Under the pieces are notes generated by a model that saw only the letters and a program-made list of their open reading frames with translations, was not told the DNA's origin and did not search any database. A stretch of 64,000 nt of DNA from Utricularia gibba. Taxonomy: Eukaryota; Streptophyta; Magnoliopsida; Lamiales; Lentibulariaceae. A program made the translations under genes and the position numbers. Location of the stretch: contig NEEC01000092.1 in NCBI GenBank assembly GCA_002189035.1, positions 1 through 64,000 on the forward strand, read 5' to 3'. Positions 36,024-48,435 of this stretch are shown here, piece after piece (within the stretch, counting starts at the first letter, position 1; each line of letters begins with the position of its first letter).

Positions 36024-39000
36024 AGAGCGCCTTATCAAATATAAAGCATGCGGTTGAGAAAACCATTTTGGGTGCTCATGATATCCTAACTTCAATAACT
36101 GCATCACGTTTTTCACCGAGTAGGACCCGATGTGGCAAAGGAGTCAGACCGAACCTTGGGTCTGAACGAAGTTCACAACGACATCACCCGCCCAAAAACG
36201 ACAAGCTTTTCCTTGAGAAACCATGTAGGCAGCCTATTAAAACCCAACGTTAATAAATGCATCACTTTTTTTGCGGGCTACAAATGTTCGACCTCCTCCC
36301 GATACCGTGCCCCATAGAGCGCCTCCTCAAATATAAAGCATGCGATTGAGAAAACCATTTTGGGTGCTCATGAAATCCTATTTCAATAAACGCATCAGAT
36401 TTTCGTCGAGTAGTACCGATTGGGCAAAGCGCCAACAGAACCATTCCCAACGAAAGCACCCGCTTAAAACGGCAAGCTTTCCTTCAAAACATGTAGGCAG
36501 CCTATTAAAACCAACGTTAATAAATGCATCAAGTTTTTTGCTGAGCTGCAAATGAGTATGGGACCGAGCCGACTCGACCTCTGGCCCGATACCGTTGCCC
36601 CACTAGAGCGCCTCCTCAAATATAAAGCATGCGGTTGAGGAAACCATTTTGGGTGATCATGACATCCTAACTTCAATAACTGCATCACGATTTTCGTCGA
36701 GTAGGACCCGATGTGGCAAAGGAGTCAGACAGAACCTTGGGTCTGAACGAAGTTCCCAACGACATCACCCGCCGAAAAACGACAAGCTTTTCCTTGAGAA
36801 ACCATGTAGGCAGCCTTTTAAAACCCAACGTTAAAATGCATCACGTTTTTTGCGAGCTACAAATGATATGGGACCGAGCCCGACTCGACCTTTGCCGATA
36901 CCGTGCCCCACTAGAGCGCCTCCTCAAATACAAAGCATGCGATTGAGAAAACCATTTTGGGTGCTCATGAAATCCTAACTTCAATAACTGCATCACGATT
37001 TTCGTCGAGTAGGACCAGATTTGGCAAAGGAGACAGACCGAACCTGGGTCAGAACGAGTTCACAACGACATCACCGCCCAAAAACGACAAGCTTTTCCTT
37101 GAGAAAACCATTGAGGCGGCCTATTAAAACCAACGTTAATAAATGCATCAAGTTTTTTCCGAGCTACAAATGACTATGGGCCCGAGCTCGACTCGACCTC
37201 CTGCTCGATACCGTTGCCCCACGGAGCGCCTCAAATATAAAGCATGCGGTTGAGAAACCATTTTGGGTGCTCATGACATCCTAACTTCAATAACTGCATC
37301 ACGATTTTCGTCGAGTAGGACCAGATGTGGCAAAGGAGTCAGACCGAACCTTGGGTCAGAACGAAGTTCCAAAGACATCATCCGCCAAGAAACGACAAGC
37401 TTTTCTTGAGAAACTATGTAGGCAGCCTAATAAAACCGAACGTTAATAAATGCATCAATTTTTTTGTGGAGCTACAAATGACTATGGGACCGAGCTCGAC
37501 TCGACCTCTGCCCGATACCGTTGCCCCACTAGAGAGCCTCTTCAAATATAAAGCATGCGATTGAGAAAACCATTTTGGGTGCTCATGAATCCTAACTTCA
37601 ATAATGCATCACGATTTTCGTCGAGTAGGACCTGATGTGGCAAAGGAGTCAGACCGAACCTTGGGTGTGAACGAAGTTCCAACGACATCACCCGCCAAAA
37701 ACGACAAGCTTTTCCTTGAAAAACCATGTAGGCAGCCTATTAAAACCCACGTTATAAATGCATCACGTTTTTTGCGAGCTACAAATGACTATGGGCCCGA
37801 GCTCGACTCGACCTCCTGCTCGATACCGTTGCCCCACGAGAGTGCCTTATCAAATATAAAGCAAGCGGTTGAGAAAACCATTTTGGGTGCTCATGATATC
37901 CTAACTTCAATAACTGCATCACGATTTTCGTCGAGTAGGACCCGATGTGGCAAAGGAGTCAGACCGAACCTTGGGTCCGAACGAAGTTCCCAACGACATC
38001 ACCGCCCAAAAACGACAAGCTTTTCCTTGAGAAACATGTAGGCAGCCTATAAAACCAACGTTAATAAATGCATCAATTTTTTGCCGAGCTACAAATGACT
38101 ATGGGCCCGAGCTCGACTCGACCTCCTGCTCGATACCGTTGCCCCACTAGAGCGCCTCCTCAAATATAAAGCATGCGGTTGAGGAAACCATTTTGGGTGA
38201 TCATGACATCCTAACTTCAATAAATGCATTACGATTTCGTCGAGTAGGACCGATGTGGCAAAGGAGTCAGACCGAACCTTGGGTCTGAACGAAGTTCCCA
38301 ACGACATCACCCGCCGAAAAACGACAAGCTTTTCCTTGAGAAAACCATGTAGGCAGCCTATTAAAACCAACGTTATAAATGCATCAGTTTTTTGCGGAGC
38401 TACAAATGACTATGGGCCCGAGCTCGACTCGACCTCCTGCTCGATACCGTTGCCCCACGAGAGTGCCTTATCAAATATAAAGAATGCGATTGAGAAAACC
38501 ATTTTGGGTGCTCATGACATCCTAACTTCAATAAATGCATTACGATTATCGTCGAGTAGGACCTGATGTGGCAAAGGAGTCTGACCGAACCTTGGGTCTG
38601 AACGAAGTTCCCAACGACATCACCCGCCGAAAAACGACAAGCTTTTCTTGAGAAACCATGTAGGCAGCCTATTAAAACCCAACGTTAGTAAATGCATCAC
38701 GTTTTTTGCGGAGCTACAAATGAGTATGGGACCGAGCCCGACTCGACCTTTTGCCCGATACGTGCCCCACTAGAGCGCCTCCTCAAATACAAAGCATGCG
38801 ATTGAGAAAACCATTTTGGGTGCTCATGATATCCTAACTTCAATAACTTCATCACGATTTTCGTCGAGTAGGACCCGATGTGGCAAAGGAGTCAGACAGA
38901 ACCTTGGGTCCGAACGAAGTTCCCAACGACATCACCCGCCCAAAAACGACAAGCTTTTCCTTGAGAAACATGTAGGCAGCCTATTAAAACCAACGTTAAT

Positions 39001-39396
39001 AAATGCATCAATTTTTTTGCCGAGCTACAAATGACTATGGGCCCGAGCTCGACTCGACCTCCTGCTCGATACCGTTGCCCCACGAGAGCGCCTTATCAAA
39101 TATAAAGCATGCGGTTGAGAAAACCATTTTGGGTGCTCATGATATCCTAACTTCAATAACTGCATCACGATTTTCACCGAGTAGGACCCGATGTGGCAAA
39201 GGAGTCAGACCGAACCTTGGGTCTGAACGAAGTTCACAACGACATCACCCGCCCAAAAACGACAAGCTTTTCCTTGAGAAACCATGTAGGCAGCCTATTA
39301 AAACCCAACGTTAATAAATGCATCACTTTTTTTGCCGGCTACAAATGTCTATGTACCCGAACGCGACTCGACCTCCTGCCGATACCGTTGCCCCAT
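36024..39396 (+). repeat. Right HOR domain, first block (A then ten monomers from B)
   Basis: A at 36,024 and B at 36,316 are followed by C (36,605), E (36,913), a truncated-junction monomer (about 37,223), a D/G-like monomer with gggtgtgaacg (about 37,532), an F with caagcggttg (about 37,843), a C-headed D (about 38,147), D (about 38,459), an E/F chimera (38,772) and A (about 39,086). B to next B is 3,081 bp. The B at 36,316 lacks the gcgcccggaccaaga stretch, a deletion shared with the B at 39,397. Confidence 0.82.
38772..39085 (+). repeat. E/F chimeric monomer
   Basis: The head is E (agagcgcctcctc, tacaaagcatgcgattg) and the body from the tatcc step onward is the right-domain F (gatatcc, aacttcatcacg, gacagaacc, gggtccgaacg). 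The switch lies within or near gctcatga at about 38,825. The same junction recurs at 54,674, whereas 52,177-52,806 has E and F as two separate monomers. This is what unequal exchange between neighbouring E and F monomers would produce. Confidence 0.78.
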
Positions 39397-40939
39397 AGAG
39401 CGCCTCCTCAAATATAAAGCATGCGATTGAGAAAACCATTTTGGGTGCTCATGAAATCCTATTTTCAATAAACGCATCAGGATTTTCATCGAGTAGTACC
39501 GATTGGCACAAGCGCCAAACAGAACCATTCCCAACGAAAGCACCCGCTTAAAACGGCAAGCTTTTCCTTCAAAACCATGTAGGCAGCCTATTAAAACCAA
39601 CGTTAATAAATGCATCAAGTTTTTTGCCGAGCTACAAATGACTATGGGCCCGAGCTCGACTCGACCTCCTGCTCGATACCGTTGCCCCACGAGAGTGCCT
39701 TATCAAATATAAAGAATGCGATTGAGAAAACCATTTTGGGTGCTCATGACATCCTAACTTCAATAAATGCATTACGATTATCGTCGAGTAGGACCTGATG
39801 TGGCAAAGGAGTCTGACCGAACCTTGGGTCTGAACGAAGTTCCCAACGACATCACCCGCCGAAAAACGACAAGCTTTTCCTTGAGAAACCATGTAGGCAG
39901 CCTATTAAAACCCAACGTTAGTAAATGCATCACGTTTTTTGCGGAGCTACAAATGAGTATGGGACCGAGCCCGACTCGACCTTTTGCCCGATACCGTGCC
40001 CCACTAGAGCGCCTCCTCAAATACAAAGCATGCGATTGAGAAAACCATTTTGGGTGCTCATGAAATCCTAACTTCAATAACTGCATCACGATTTTCGTCG
40101 AGTAGGACCAGATTTGGCAAAGGAGACAGACCGAACCATGGGTCAGAACGAAGTTCACAACGACATCACTCGCCAAAAACGACAAGCTTTTCCTTGAGAA
40201 AACCATTGAGGCGGCCTATTAAAACCAACCGTTAATAAATGCATCAATTTTTTTGCCGAGCTACAAATGACTATGGGCCCGAGCTCGACTCGACTCTTGC
40301 TCGATACCGTTGCCCCACTAGAGCGCCTCCTCAAATATAAAGCATGCGGTTGAGAAACCATTTTGGGTGATCATGACATCCTAACTTCAATAACTGCATC
40401 ACATTTTCGTCGAGTAGGACCCGATGTGGCAAAGGAGTCAGACCGAACCTTGGGTCAGAACGAACTTCCAACGACATCATCCGCCAAAAACGACAAGCTT
40501 TTCTTTTGAGAAACATGTAGGCAGCCTATTAAAACCAACGTTAATAAATGCATCAATTTTTTTTGCGGGGCTACAAATGACTATGGGACCGAGCTCGACT
40601 CGACCTCTGGCCCAATACCGTTGCCCCACTAGAGAGCCTCTCAAATATAAAGCATGCGATTGAGAAAACCATTTTGGGTGCTCATGACATCCTAACTTCA
40701 ATAAATGCATTACGATTATCGTCGAGTAGGACCTGATGTGGCAAAGGAGTCAGACCGAACCTTGGGTCTGAACGAAGTTCCCAACGACATCACCCGCCGA
40801 AAAACGACAAGCTTTTCCTTGAGAAACCATGTAGGCAGCCTATTAAAACCCGACGTTAGTAAATGCATCACGTTTTTTGCCGGCTACAAATGTCTATGTA
40901 CCGAGCGACTCGACCTCCTGCCGATTACCGTGCCCCCAT
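39397..40939 (+). repeat. Five-monomer HOR variant B/F-D-E-C-D/A
   Basis: Starts are 39,397 (B), 39,692 (D), 40,006 (E), 40,320 (C) and 40,631 (D), 1,543 bp to the next B. The first monomer begins as B but ends with an F/C tail (aaaaccaacg, gccgagctac, gactatggg). The last begins as D (cattacgattatcg) but ends as A (gccggctacaaatg, gtctatgtacc). Two chimeric monomers thus replace the usual B-C and D-A boundaries. The period matches the left-domain HOR, but the content differs. Confidence 0.82.
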
Positions 40940-43900
40940 AGAGCGCCTCCTCAAATATAAAGCATGCGATTGAGAAAACCATTTTGGGTGCTCATGAAAT
41001 CCTATTTTCAATAACGCATCAGGATTTTCGTCGAGTAGTACACGATTGGGCACAAGCGCCAAACAGAACCATGCACCCGGACCAAGATCCAACGAAAGCA
41101 CCCGCTTAAAACGGCAAGCTATTCCTTCAAAACCATGTAGGCAGCCTATTAAAACTCAACGTTAATAAATGCATCAAGTTTTTTGCTGAGCTGCAAATGA
41201 GTATGGGACCGAGCCCAACTCGACCTCTGGCCCGATACCGTTGCCCCACTAGAGCGCCTCCTCAAATATAAAGCATGCGGTTGAGAAACCATTTTGGGTG
41301 ATCATGACATCCTAACTTCAATAACTGCATCACGATTTTCGTCGAGTAGGACCCGATGTGGCAAAGGAGTCAGACCGAACCTTGGGTCCGAACGAAGTTC
41401 CAAAAGACATCACCGCCAAAAACGACAAGCTTTTCTTTGAGAAACCATGTAGGCAGCCTAATTAAAACCAACGTTAATAAATGCATCAATTTTTTTGCGG
41501 GGCTACAAATGACTATGGGACCGAGCTCGACTCGACCTCTGGCCCAATACCGTTGCCCACTAGAGAGCCTCCTCAAATATAAAGCATGCGATTGAGAAAA
41601 CCATTTTGGGTGCTCATGACATCCTAACTTCAATAACTGCATTACGATTTCGTCGAGTAGGACCGATGTGGCAAAGGAGTCAGACCGAACCTTGGGTCTG
41701 AACGAAGTTCCCAACGACATCACCCGCCCAAAAACGACAAGCTTTTCCTTGAGAAACCATTGAGGCGGCCTATTAAAACCAACCGTTAATAAATGCATCA
41801 AGTTTTTTGCCGAGCTACAAATGACTATGGCCCGAGCTCGACTCGACCTCCTGCTCGATACCGTTGCCCACGAGAGTGCCTTATCAAATATAAAGAATGC
41901 GATTGAGAAAACCATTTTGGGTGCTCATGACATCCTAACTTCAATAAATGCATTACGATTATCGTCGAGTAGGACCTGATGTGGCAAAGGAGTCTGACCG
42001 AACCTTGGGTCTGAACGAAGTTCCCAACGACATCACCCGCCGAAAAACGACAAGCTTTTCCTTGAGAAACCATGTAGGCAGCCTATTAAAACCCAACGTT
42101 AGTAAATGCATCACGTTTTTTGCGGAGCTACAAATGAGTATGGGACCGAGCCGACTCGACCTTTTGCCGATACCGTGCCCCACTAGAGCGCCTCCTCAAA
42201 TAAAAAGCATGCGATTGAGAAAACCATTTTGGGTGCTCATGAAATCCTAACTTCAATAACTGCATCACGATTTTCGTCGAGTAGGACCAGATTTGGCAAA
42301 GGAGACAGACCGAACCATGGGTCAGAACGAAGTTCGACATTCGCCAAAAACGACAAGCTTTTCCTTGAGAAAACCATTGAGGCGGCCTATTAAAACCAAC
42401 GTTAATAAATGCATCAATTTTTTTTGCCGAGCTACAAATGACTATGGGCCCGAGCTCGACTCGACGTCCTGCTCGATACCGTTGCCCACTAGAGCGCCTC
42501 CTCAAATATAAAGCATGCGTTGAGAAACCATTTTGGGTGCTCATGACATCCTAACTTCAATAACTGCATCACGATTTTCGTCGAGTAGGACCCGATGTGG
42601 CAAAGGAGTCAGACCGAACCTTGGGTCCGAACGAACTTCAAAAAGACATCATCCGCCAAAAACGACAAGCTTTTCTTTGAGAAACTATGTAGGCAGCCTA
42701 ATAAAACCAACGTTAATAAATGCATCAATTTTTTTGCGGGGCTACAAATGACTATGGGACCGAGCTCGACTCGACCTCTGGCCCAATACCGTTGCCCCAC
42801 TAGAGAGCCTCCTCAAATATAAAGCATGCGATTGAGAAAACCATTTTGGGTGCTCATGACATCCTAACTTCAATAACTGCATCACGATTTTCGTCGAGTA
42901 GGACCTGATGTGGCAAAGGAGTCAGACCGAACCTTGGGTCTGAACGAAGTTCCCAACGACATCACCCGCCAAAAACGACAAGCTTTTCCTTGAGAAACCC
43001 ATTGAGGCGGCCTATTAAAACCAACCGTTAATAAATGCATCAAGTTTTTTGCCGAGCTACAAATGACTATGGGCCCGAGCTCGACTCGACCTCCTGCTCG
43101 ATACCGTTGCCCCACGAGAGTGCCTTATCAAATATAAAGAATGCGATTGAGAAAACCATTTTGGGTGCTCATGACATCCTAACTTCAATAAATGCATTAC
43201 GATTATCGTCGAGTAGGACCTGATGTGGCAAAGGAGTCAGACAGAACCTTGGGTCTGAACGAAGTTCCCACGACATCACCCGCCCAAAAACGAATGCTTT
43301 TCCTTGAGAAACTTTGTAGGCAGCCTAATAAAGCCGAACTTTAATAAATGCATCAATTTTTTTGCCGAGCTACAAATGACTATGGGCCCGAGCTCGACTC
43401 GACCTCCTGCTCGATACCGTTGCCCCAGAGCGCCTTATCAAATATAAAGCATGCGGTTGAGAAAACCATTTTGGGTGATCATGATATCCTAACTTCAATA
43501 ACTGGATCACGATTTTCGTCGAGTAGGACCCGATGTGGCAAAGTAGTCAGACCGAACCTTGGGTCTGAACGAAGTTCCCAACGACATCACCCGCCGAAAA
43601 ACGACAAGCTTTTCCTTGAGAAACCATGTAGGCAGCCTATTAAAACCAACGTTAGTAAATGCATCACGTTTTTTGCGGAGCTACAAATGAGTATGGGACC
43701 GAGCCCGACTCGACCTTTTGCCCGATACCGTGCCCCACTAGAGCGCCTCCTCAAATCAAAGCATGCGATTGAGAAAACCATTTTGGGTGCTCATGAAATC
43801 CTAACTTCAATAACTGCATCACGATTTTCGTCGAGTAGGACCAGATTTGGCAAAAGAGACAGACCGAACCATGGGTCAGAACGAAGTTCACAACGACATC

Positions 43901-44363
43901 ACTCGCCCAAAACGACAAGCTTTTCCTTGAGAAAACCATTGAGGCGCCTATTAAAACCAACCGTTAATAAATGCATCAAGTTTTTTGCGAGCTACAAATG
44001 ACTATGGGCCCGAGCTCGACTCGACCTCCTGCTCGATACCGTTGCCCCACGAGAGTGCCTTATCAAATATAAAGCATGCGGTTGAGAAAACCATTTTGGG
44101 TGCTCATGATATCCTAACTTCAATAACTGCATCACGATTTTCACCGAGTAGGACCCGATGTGGCAAAGGAGTCAGACCGAACCTTGGGTCTGAACGAAGT
44201 TCACAACGACATCACCCGCCCAAAAACAACAAGCTTTTCCTTGAGAAACCATGTAGGCAGCCTATTAAAACCCAACGTTAATAAATGCATCACTTTTTTT
44301 GTCGGGCTTCAAATGTCTATGTACCGAACGCAACTCGACCTCCGGCCCGATACCGTGCCCCAT
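40940..44363 (+). repeat. Eleven-monomer stretch between B copies
   Basis: Monomers start near 40,940 (B), 41,251 (C), 41,561, 41,873 (D), 42,184 (E), 42,489, 42,803, 43,116 (D), 43,427, 43,739 (E) and 44,052 (A). A junction variant agagagcctc occurs at 40,631, 41,561 and 42,803. The tail tttgcggggctac with cccaataccg recurs at about 40,565, 41,505 and 42,735, giving a local C-D repeat pattern. The monomer at 43,427 has aactggatcacg and caaagtagtc, which become markers in the next block. Confidence 0.8.
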
Positions 44364-46247
44364 AGAGCGCCTCCTCAAATATAAAGCATGCGATTGAGAA
44401 AACCATTTTGGGTGCTCATGAAATCCTATTTTCAATAAACGCATCAGGATTTTCGTCGAGTAGTACACGATTGGGCACAAGCGCCAAACAGAACCATGCG
44501 CCCGACCAAGATCCCAACGAAAGCACCCGCTTAAAACGGCAAGCTATTCCTTCAAAACCATGTAGGCAGCCTATTAAAACTCAACGTTAATAAATGCATC
44601 AAGTTTTTTGCTGAGCTGCAAATGAGTATGGGACCGAGCCCAACTCGACCTCTGGCCCGATACCGTTGCCCCACTAGAGCGCCTCCTCAAATATAAAGCA
44701 TGCGGTTGAGGAAACCATTTTGGGTGATCATGACATCCTAACTTCAATAACTGCATCACGATTTTCGTCGAGTAGGACCCGATGTGGCAAAGGAGTCAGA
44801 CCGAACCTTGGGTCCGAACGAAGTTCCCAACGACATCTCCCGCCCAAAAACGACATGCTTTTCCTTGAGAAACTATGTAGGCAGCCTAATAAAGCCGAAC
44901 GTTAATAAATGCATCAATTTTTTTGCCGAGCTACAAATGACTATGGGCCCGAGCTCGACTCAACCTCCTGCTCGATACCGTTGCCCCACTAGAGCGCCTC
45001 CTCAAATATCAAGCATGCGGTTGAGGAAACCATTTTGGGTGATCATGATATCCTAACTTCAATAAACTGGATCACGATTTTCGTCGAGTAGGACCCGATG
45101 TGGCAAAGTAGTCAGACCGAACCTTGGGTCTGAACGAAGTTCCCAACGACATCACCCGCCGAAAAACGACAAGCTTTTCCTTGAGAAACCATGTAGGCAG
45201 CCTATTAAAACCCAACGTTAGTAAATGCATCACGTTTTTTGCGGAGCTACAAATGAGTATGGGACCGAGCCCGACTCGACCTTTTGCCCGATACCGTGCC
45301 CCACTAGAGCGCCTCCTCAAATACAAAGCATGCGATTGAGAAACCATTTTGGGTGCTCATGAAATCCTAACTTCAATAACTGCATCACGATTTTCGTCAA
45401 GTAGGACCAGATTTGGCAAAGGAGACAGACCGAACCATGGGTCAGAACGAAGTTCACAACGACATCACTCGCCCACAAACGACAAGCTTTTCCTTGAGAA
45501 AACCATTGAGGCGGCCTATTAAAACCAACCGTTAATAAATGCATCAAGTTTTTTGCCGAGCTACAAATGACTATGGGCCCGAGCTCGACTCGACCTCCTA
45601 CTCGATACCGTTGCCCCACGAGAGTGCCTTATCAAATATAAAGCATGCGGTTGAGAAAACCATTTTGGGTGCTCATGATATCCTAACTTCAATAACTTCA
45701 TCACGATTTTCGTCGAGTAGGACCCGATGTGGCAATGGAGTCAGACAGAACCTTGGGTCCGAACGAAGTTCCAACGACATCACCCGCCCAAAAACGACAT
45801 GCTTTTCCTTGAGAAACTATGTAGGCAGCCTAATAAAGCCGAACGTTAATAAATGCATCAATTTTTTTGCCGAGCTACAAATGACTATGGGCCCGACCTC
45901 GACTCGACCTCCTGCTCGATACCGTTGCCCCACGAGAGCGCCTTATCAAATATAAAGCATGCGGTTGAGAAAACCATTTTGGGTGCTCATGATATCCTAA
46001 CTTCAATAACTGCATCACGATTTTCACCGAGTAGGACCCGATGTGGCAAAGGAGTCAGACCGAACCTTGGGTCTGAACGAAGTTCACAACGACATCACCC
46101 GCCCAAAAACAACAAGCTTTTCCTTGAGAAACCATGTAGGCAGCCTATTAAAACCCAACGTTAATAAATGCATCACTTTTTTTCGGGATACAAATGTCTA
46201 TGTACCCGAACGCAACTCGACCTCCGGCCCGATACCGGTGCCCCCAT
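44364..46247 (+). repeat. Six-monomer HOR copy with a fused monomer
   Basis: Starts are 44,364 (B), 44,676 (C), 44,991 (chimera), 45,306 (E), 45,621 (F) and 45,935 (A), 1,884 bp. It matches the seven-monomer copies that follow except that two monomers are replaced by one chimera. Shared markers include gacatctcccgcc in C, cgtcaagtagg in E, and cttcatcacg with gcaatggag in F. Confidence 0.88.
44991..45305 (+). repeat. D'/F' chimeric monomer at a deletion junction
   Basis: The head has tatcaagcatgcgg, ttgaggaaacc and ggtgatcatga, as in the D' monomers at 46,870 and 49,058. The body has tatcctaac, actggatcacg and caaagtagtc, as in the F' monomer at 49,371 (and the degraded one at 47,183). The switch falls around 45,045-45,050. 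Deleting the interval between equivalent points of two adjacent monomers would turn the seven-monomer HOR into this six-monomer one. Confidence 0.8.
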
Positions 46248-48435
46248 AGAGCGCCTCCTCAAATATAAAGCATGCGATTGAGAAAACCATTTTGGGTGCT
46301 CATGAAATCCTATTTTCAATAAACGCATCAGGATTTTCGTCGAGTAGTACACGATTGGGCACAAGCGCCAAACAGAACCATGCGCCCGGACCAAGATCCC
46401 AACGAAAGCACCCGCTTAAAACGGCAAGCTATTCCTTCAAAACCATGTAGGCAGCCTATTAAAACTCAACGTTAATAAATGCATCAAGTTTTTTGCTGAG
46501 CTGCAAATGAGTATGGGACCGAGCCCAACTCGACCTCTGGCCGATACCGTTGCCCCACTAGAGCGCCTCCTCAAATATAAAGCATGCGTTGAGGAAAACC
46601 ATTTTGGGTGATCATGACATCCTAACTTCAATAACTGCATCACGATTTTCGTCGAGTAGGACCCGATGTGCAAAGGAGTCAGACCGAACCTTGGTCCGAA
46701 CGAAGTTCCAACGACATCTCCCGCCCAAAAACGACATGCTTTTCCTTGAGAAACTATGTAGGCAGCCTAATAAAGCCGAACGTTAATAAATGCATCAATT
46801 TTTTGCCGAGCTACAAATGACTATGGGCCCGAGCTCGACTCAACCTCCTGCTCGATACCGTTGCCCACTAGAGCGCTCCTCAAATATCAAGCATGCGGTT
46901 GAGGAAACCATTTTGGGTGATCATGACATCCTAACTTCAATAAATGCATTACAATTATCGTCGAGTAGGACCTGATGTGGCAAAGGAGTCAGACAGAACC
47001 TTGGGTCCGAACGAAGTTCACAACGACATCACCGCCCAAAAATGACATGCTTTTCCTTGAGAAACTATGTAGGCAGCCTAATAAAGCCGAACGTTAATAA
47101 ATGCATCAATTTTTTTGCCGAGCTACAAATGACTATGGGCCCGAGCTCGACTCGACCTCCTGCTCGATACTGTTGCCCCACGAGAGCGCCTTATCAAAAT
47201 AAAGCATGCGGTTGAGAAAACCATTTTGGGTGCTCATGATATCCTAACTTCAATAACTGATCACGATTTTCGTCGAGTAGGACCCGATGTGGCAAAGAGT
47301 CAGACCGAACCTTGGGTCTGAACGAAGTTCCCAACGACATCACCCGCCGAAAAACGACAAGCTTTTCCTTGAGAAACCATGTAGGCAGCCTATTAAAACC
47401 CAACGTTAGTAAATGCATCACGTTTTTTGCGAGCTACAAATGAGTATGGGACCGAGCCGACTCGACCTTTTGCCCGATACCGTGCCCCACTAGAGCGCCT
47501 CCTCAAATACAAAGCATGCGATTGAGAAAACCATTTTGGTGCTCATGAAATCCTAACTTCAATTACTGCATCACGATTTTCGTCAAGTAGGACCAGATTT
47601 GGCAAAGGAGACAGACCGAACCATGGGTCAGAACGAAGTTCACAACGACATCACTCGCCCACAAACGACAAGCTTTTCCTTGAGAAAACCATTGAGGCGG
47701 CCTATTAAAACCAACCGTTAATAAATGCATCAAGTTTTTTGCCGAGCTACAAATGACTATGGGCCCGAGCTCGACTCGACCTCCTACTCGATACCGTTGC
47801 CCCACGAGAGTGCCTTATCAAATATAAAGCATGCGGTTGAGAAAAACCATTTTGGTGCTCATGATATCCTAAATTCAATAACTTCATCACGATTTTCGTC
47901 GAGTAGGACCCGATGTGGCAATGGAGTCAGACAGAACCTTGGGTCCGAACGAAGTTCCCAACGACATCACCCGCCCAAAAACGACATGCTTTTCCTTGAG
48001 AAACTATGTAGGCAGCCTAATAAAGCCGAACGTTAATAAATGCATCAATTTTTTTGCCGAGCTACAAATGACTATGGGCCCGACCTCGACTCGACCTCCT
48101 GCTCGATACCGTTGCCCCACGAGAGCGCCTTATCAAATATAAAGCATGCGGTTGAGAAAACCATTTTGGGTGCTCATGATATCCTAACTTCAATAACTGC
48201 ATCACGATTTTTCACCGAGTAGGACCCGATGTGGCAAAGGAGTCAGACCGAACCTTGGGTCTGAACGAAGTTCACAACGACATCACCCGCCCAAAAACAA
48301 CAAGCTTTTCCTTGAGAAACCATGTAGGCAGCCTATTAAAACCCAACGTTAATAAATGCATCACTTTTTCTGTCGGATACAAATGTCTATGTACCCGAAC
48401 GCAACTCGACCTCCGGCCGATACCGGTGCCCCCAT
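46248..48435 (+). repeat. Seven-monomer HOR, copy 1 (B-C-D'-F'-E-F-A)
   Basis: Starts are 46,248 (B), 46,560 (C), 46,870 (D'), 47,183 (F'), 47,492 (E), 47,807 (F) and 48,122 (A), 2,188 bp. Private markers shared with the next copy are tatcaagcatgcgg and cattacaattatcg in D', gatactgttgcccc at its end, aattactgc and cgtcaagtagg in E, and gcaatggag in F. Confidence 0.92.

Noticed and set aside
43348-44001. Longest open frame on the plus strand (217 codons), and many 100-186 codon frames on both strands, such as 12,712-13,272 and 41,370-41,915 on the minus strand
   Set aside because: They are satellite translations. The same peptides recur every monomer in several frames and on both strands, because 312 is divisible by 3. 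Each plus-strand run ends at the recurring taa of the gttaataaatg box or at an indel. No domain, start context or codon bias supports a gene.
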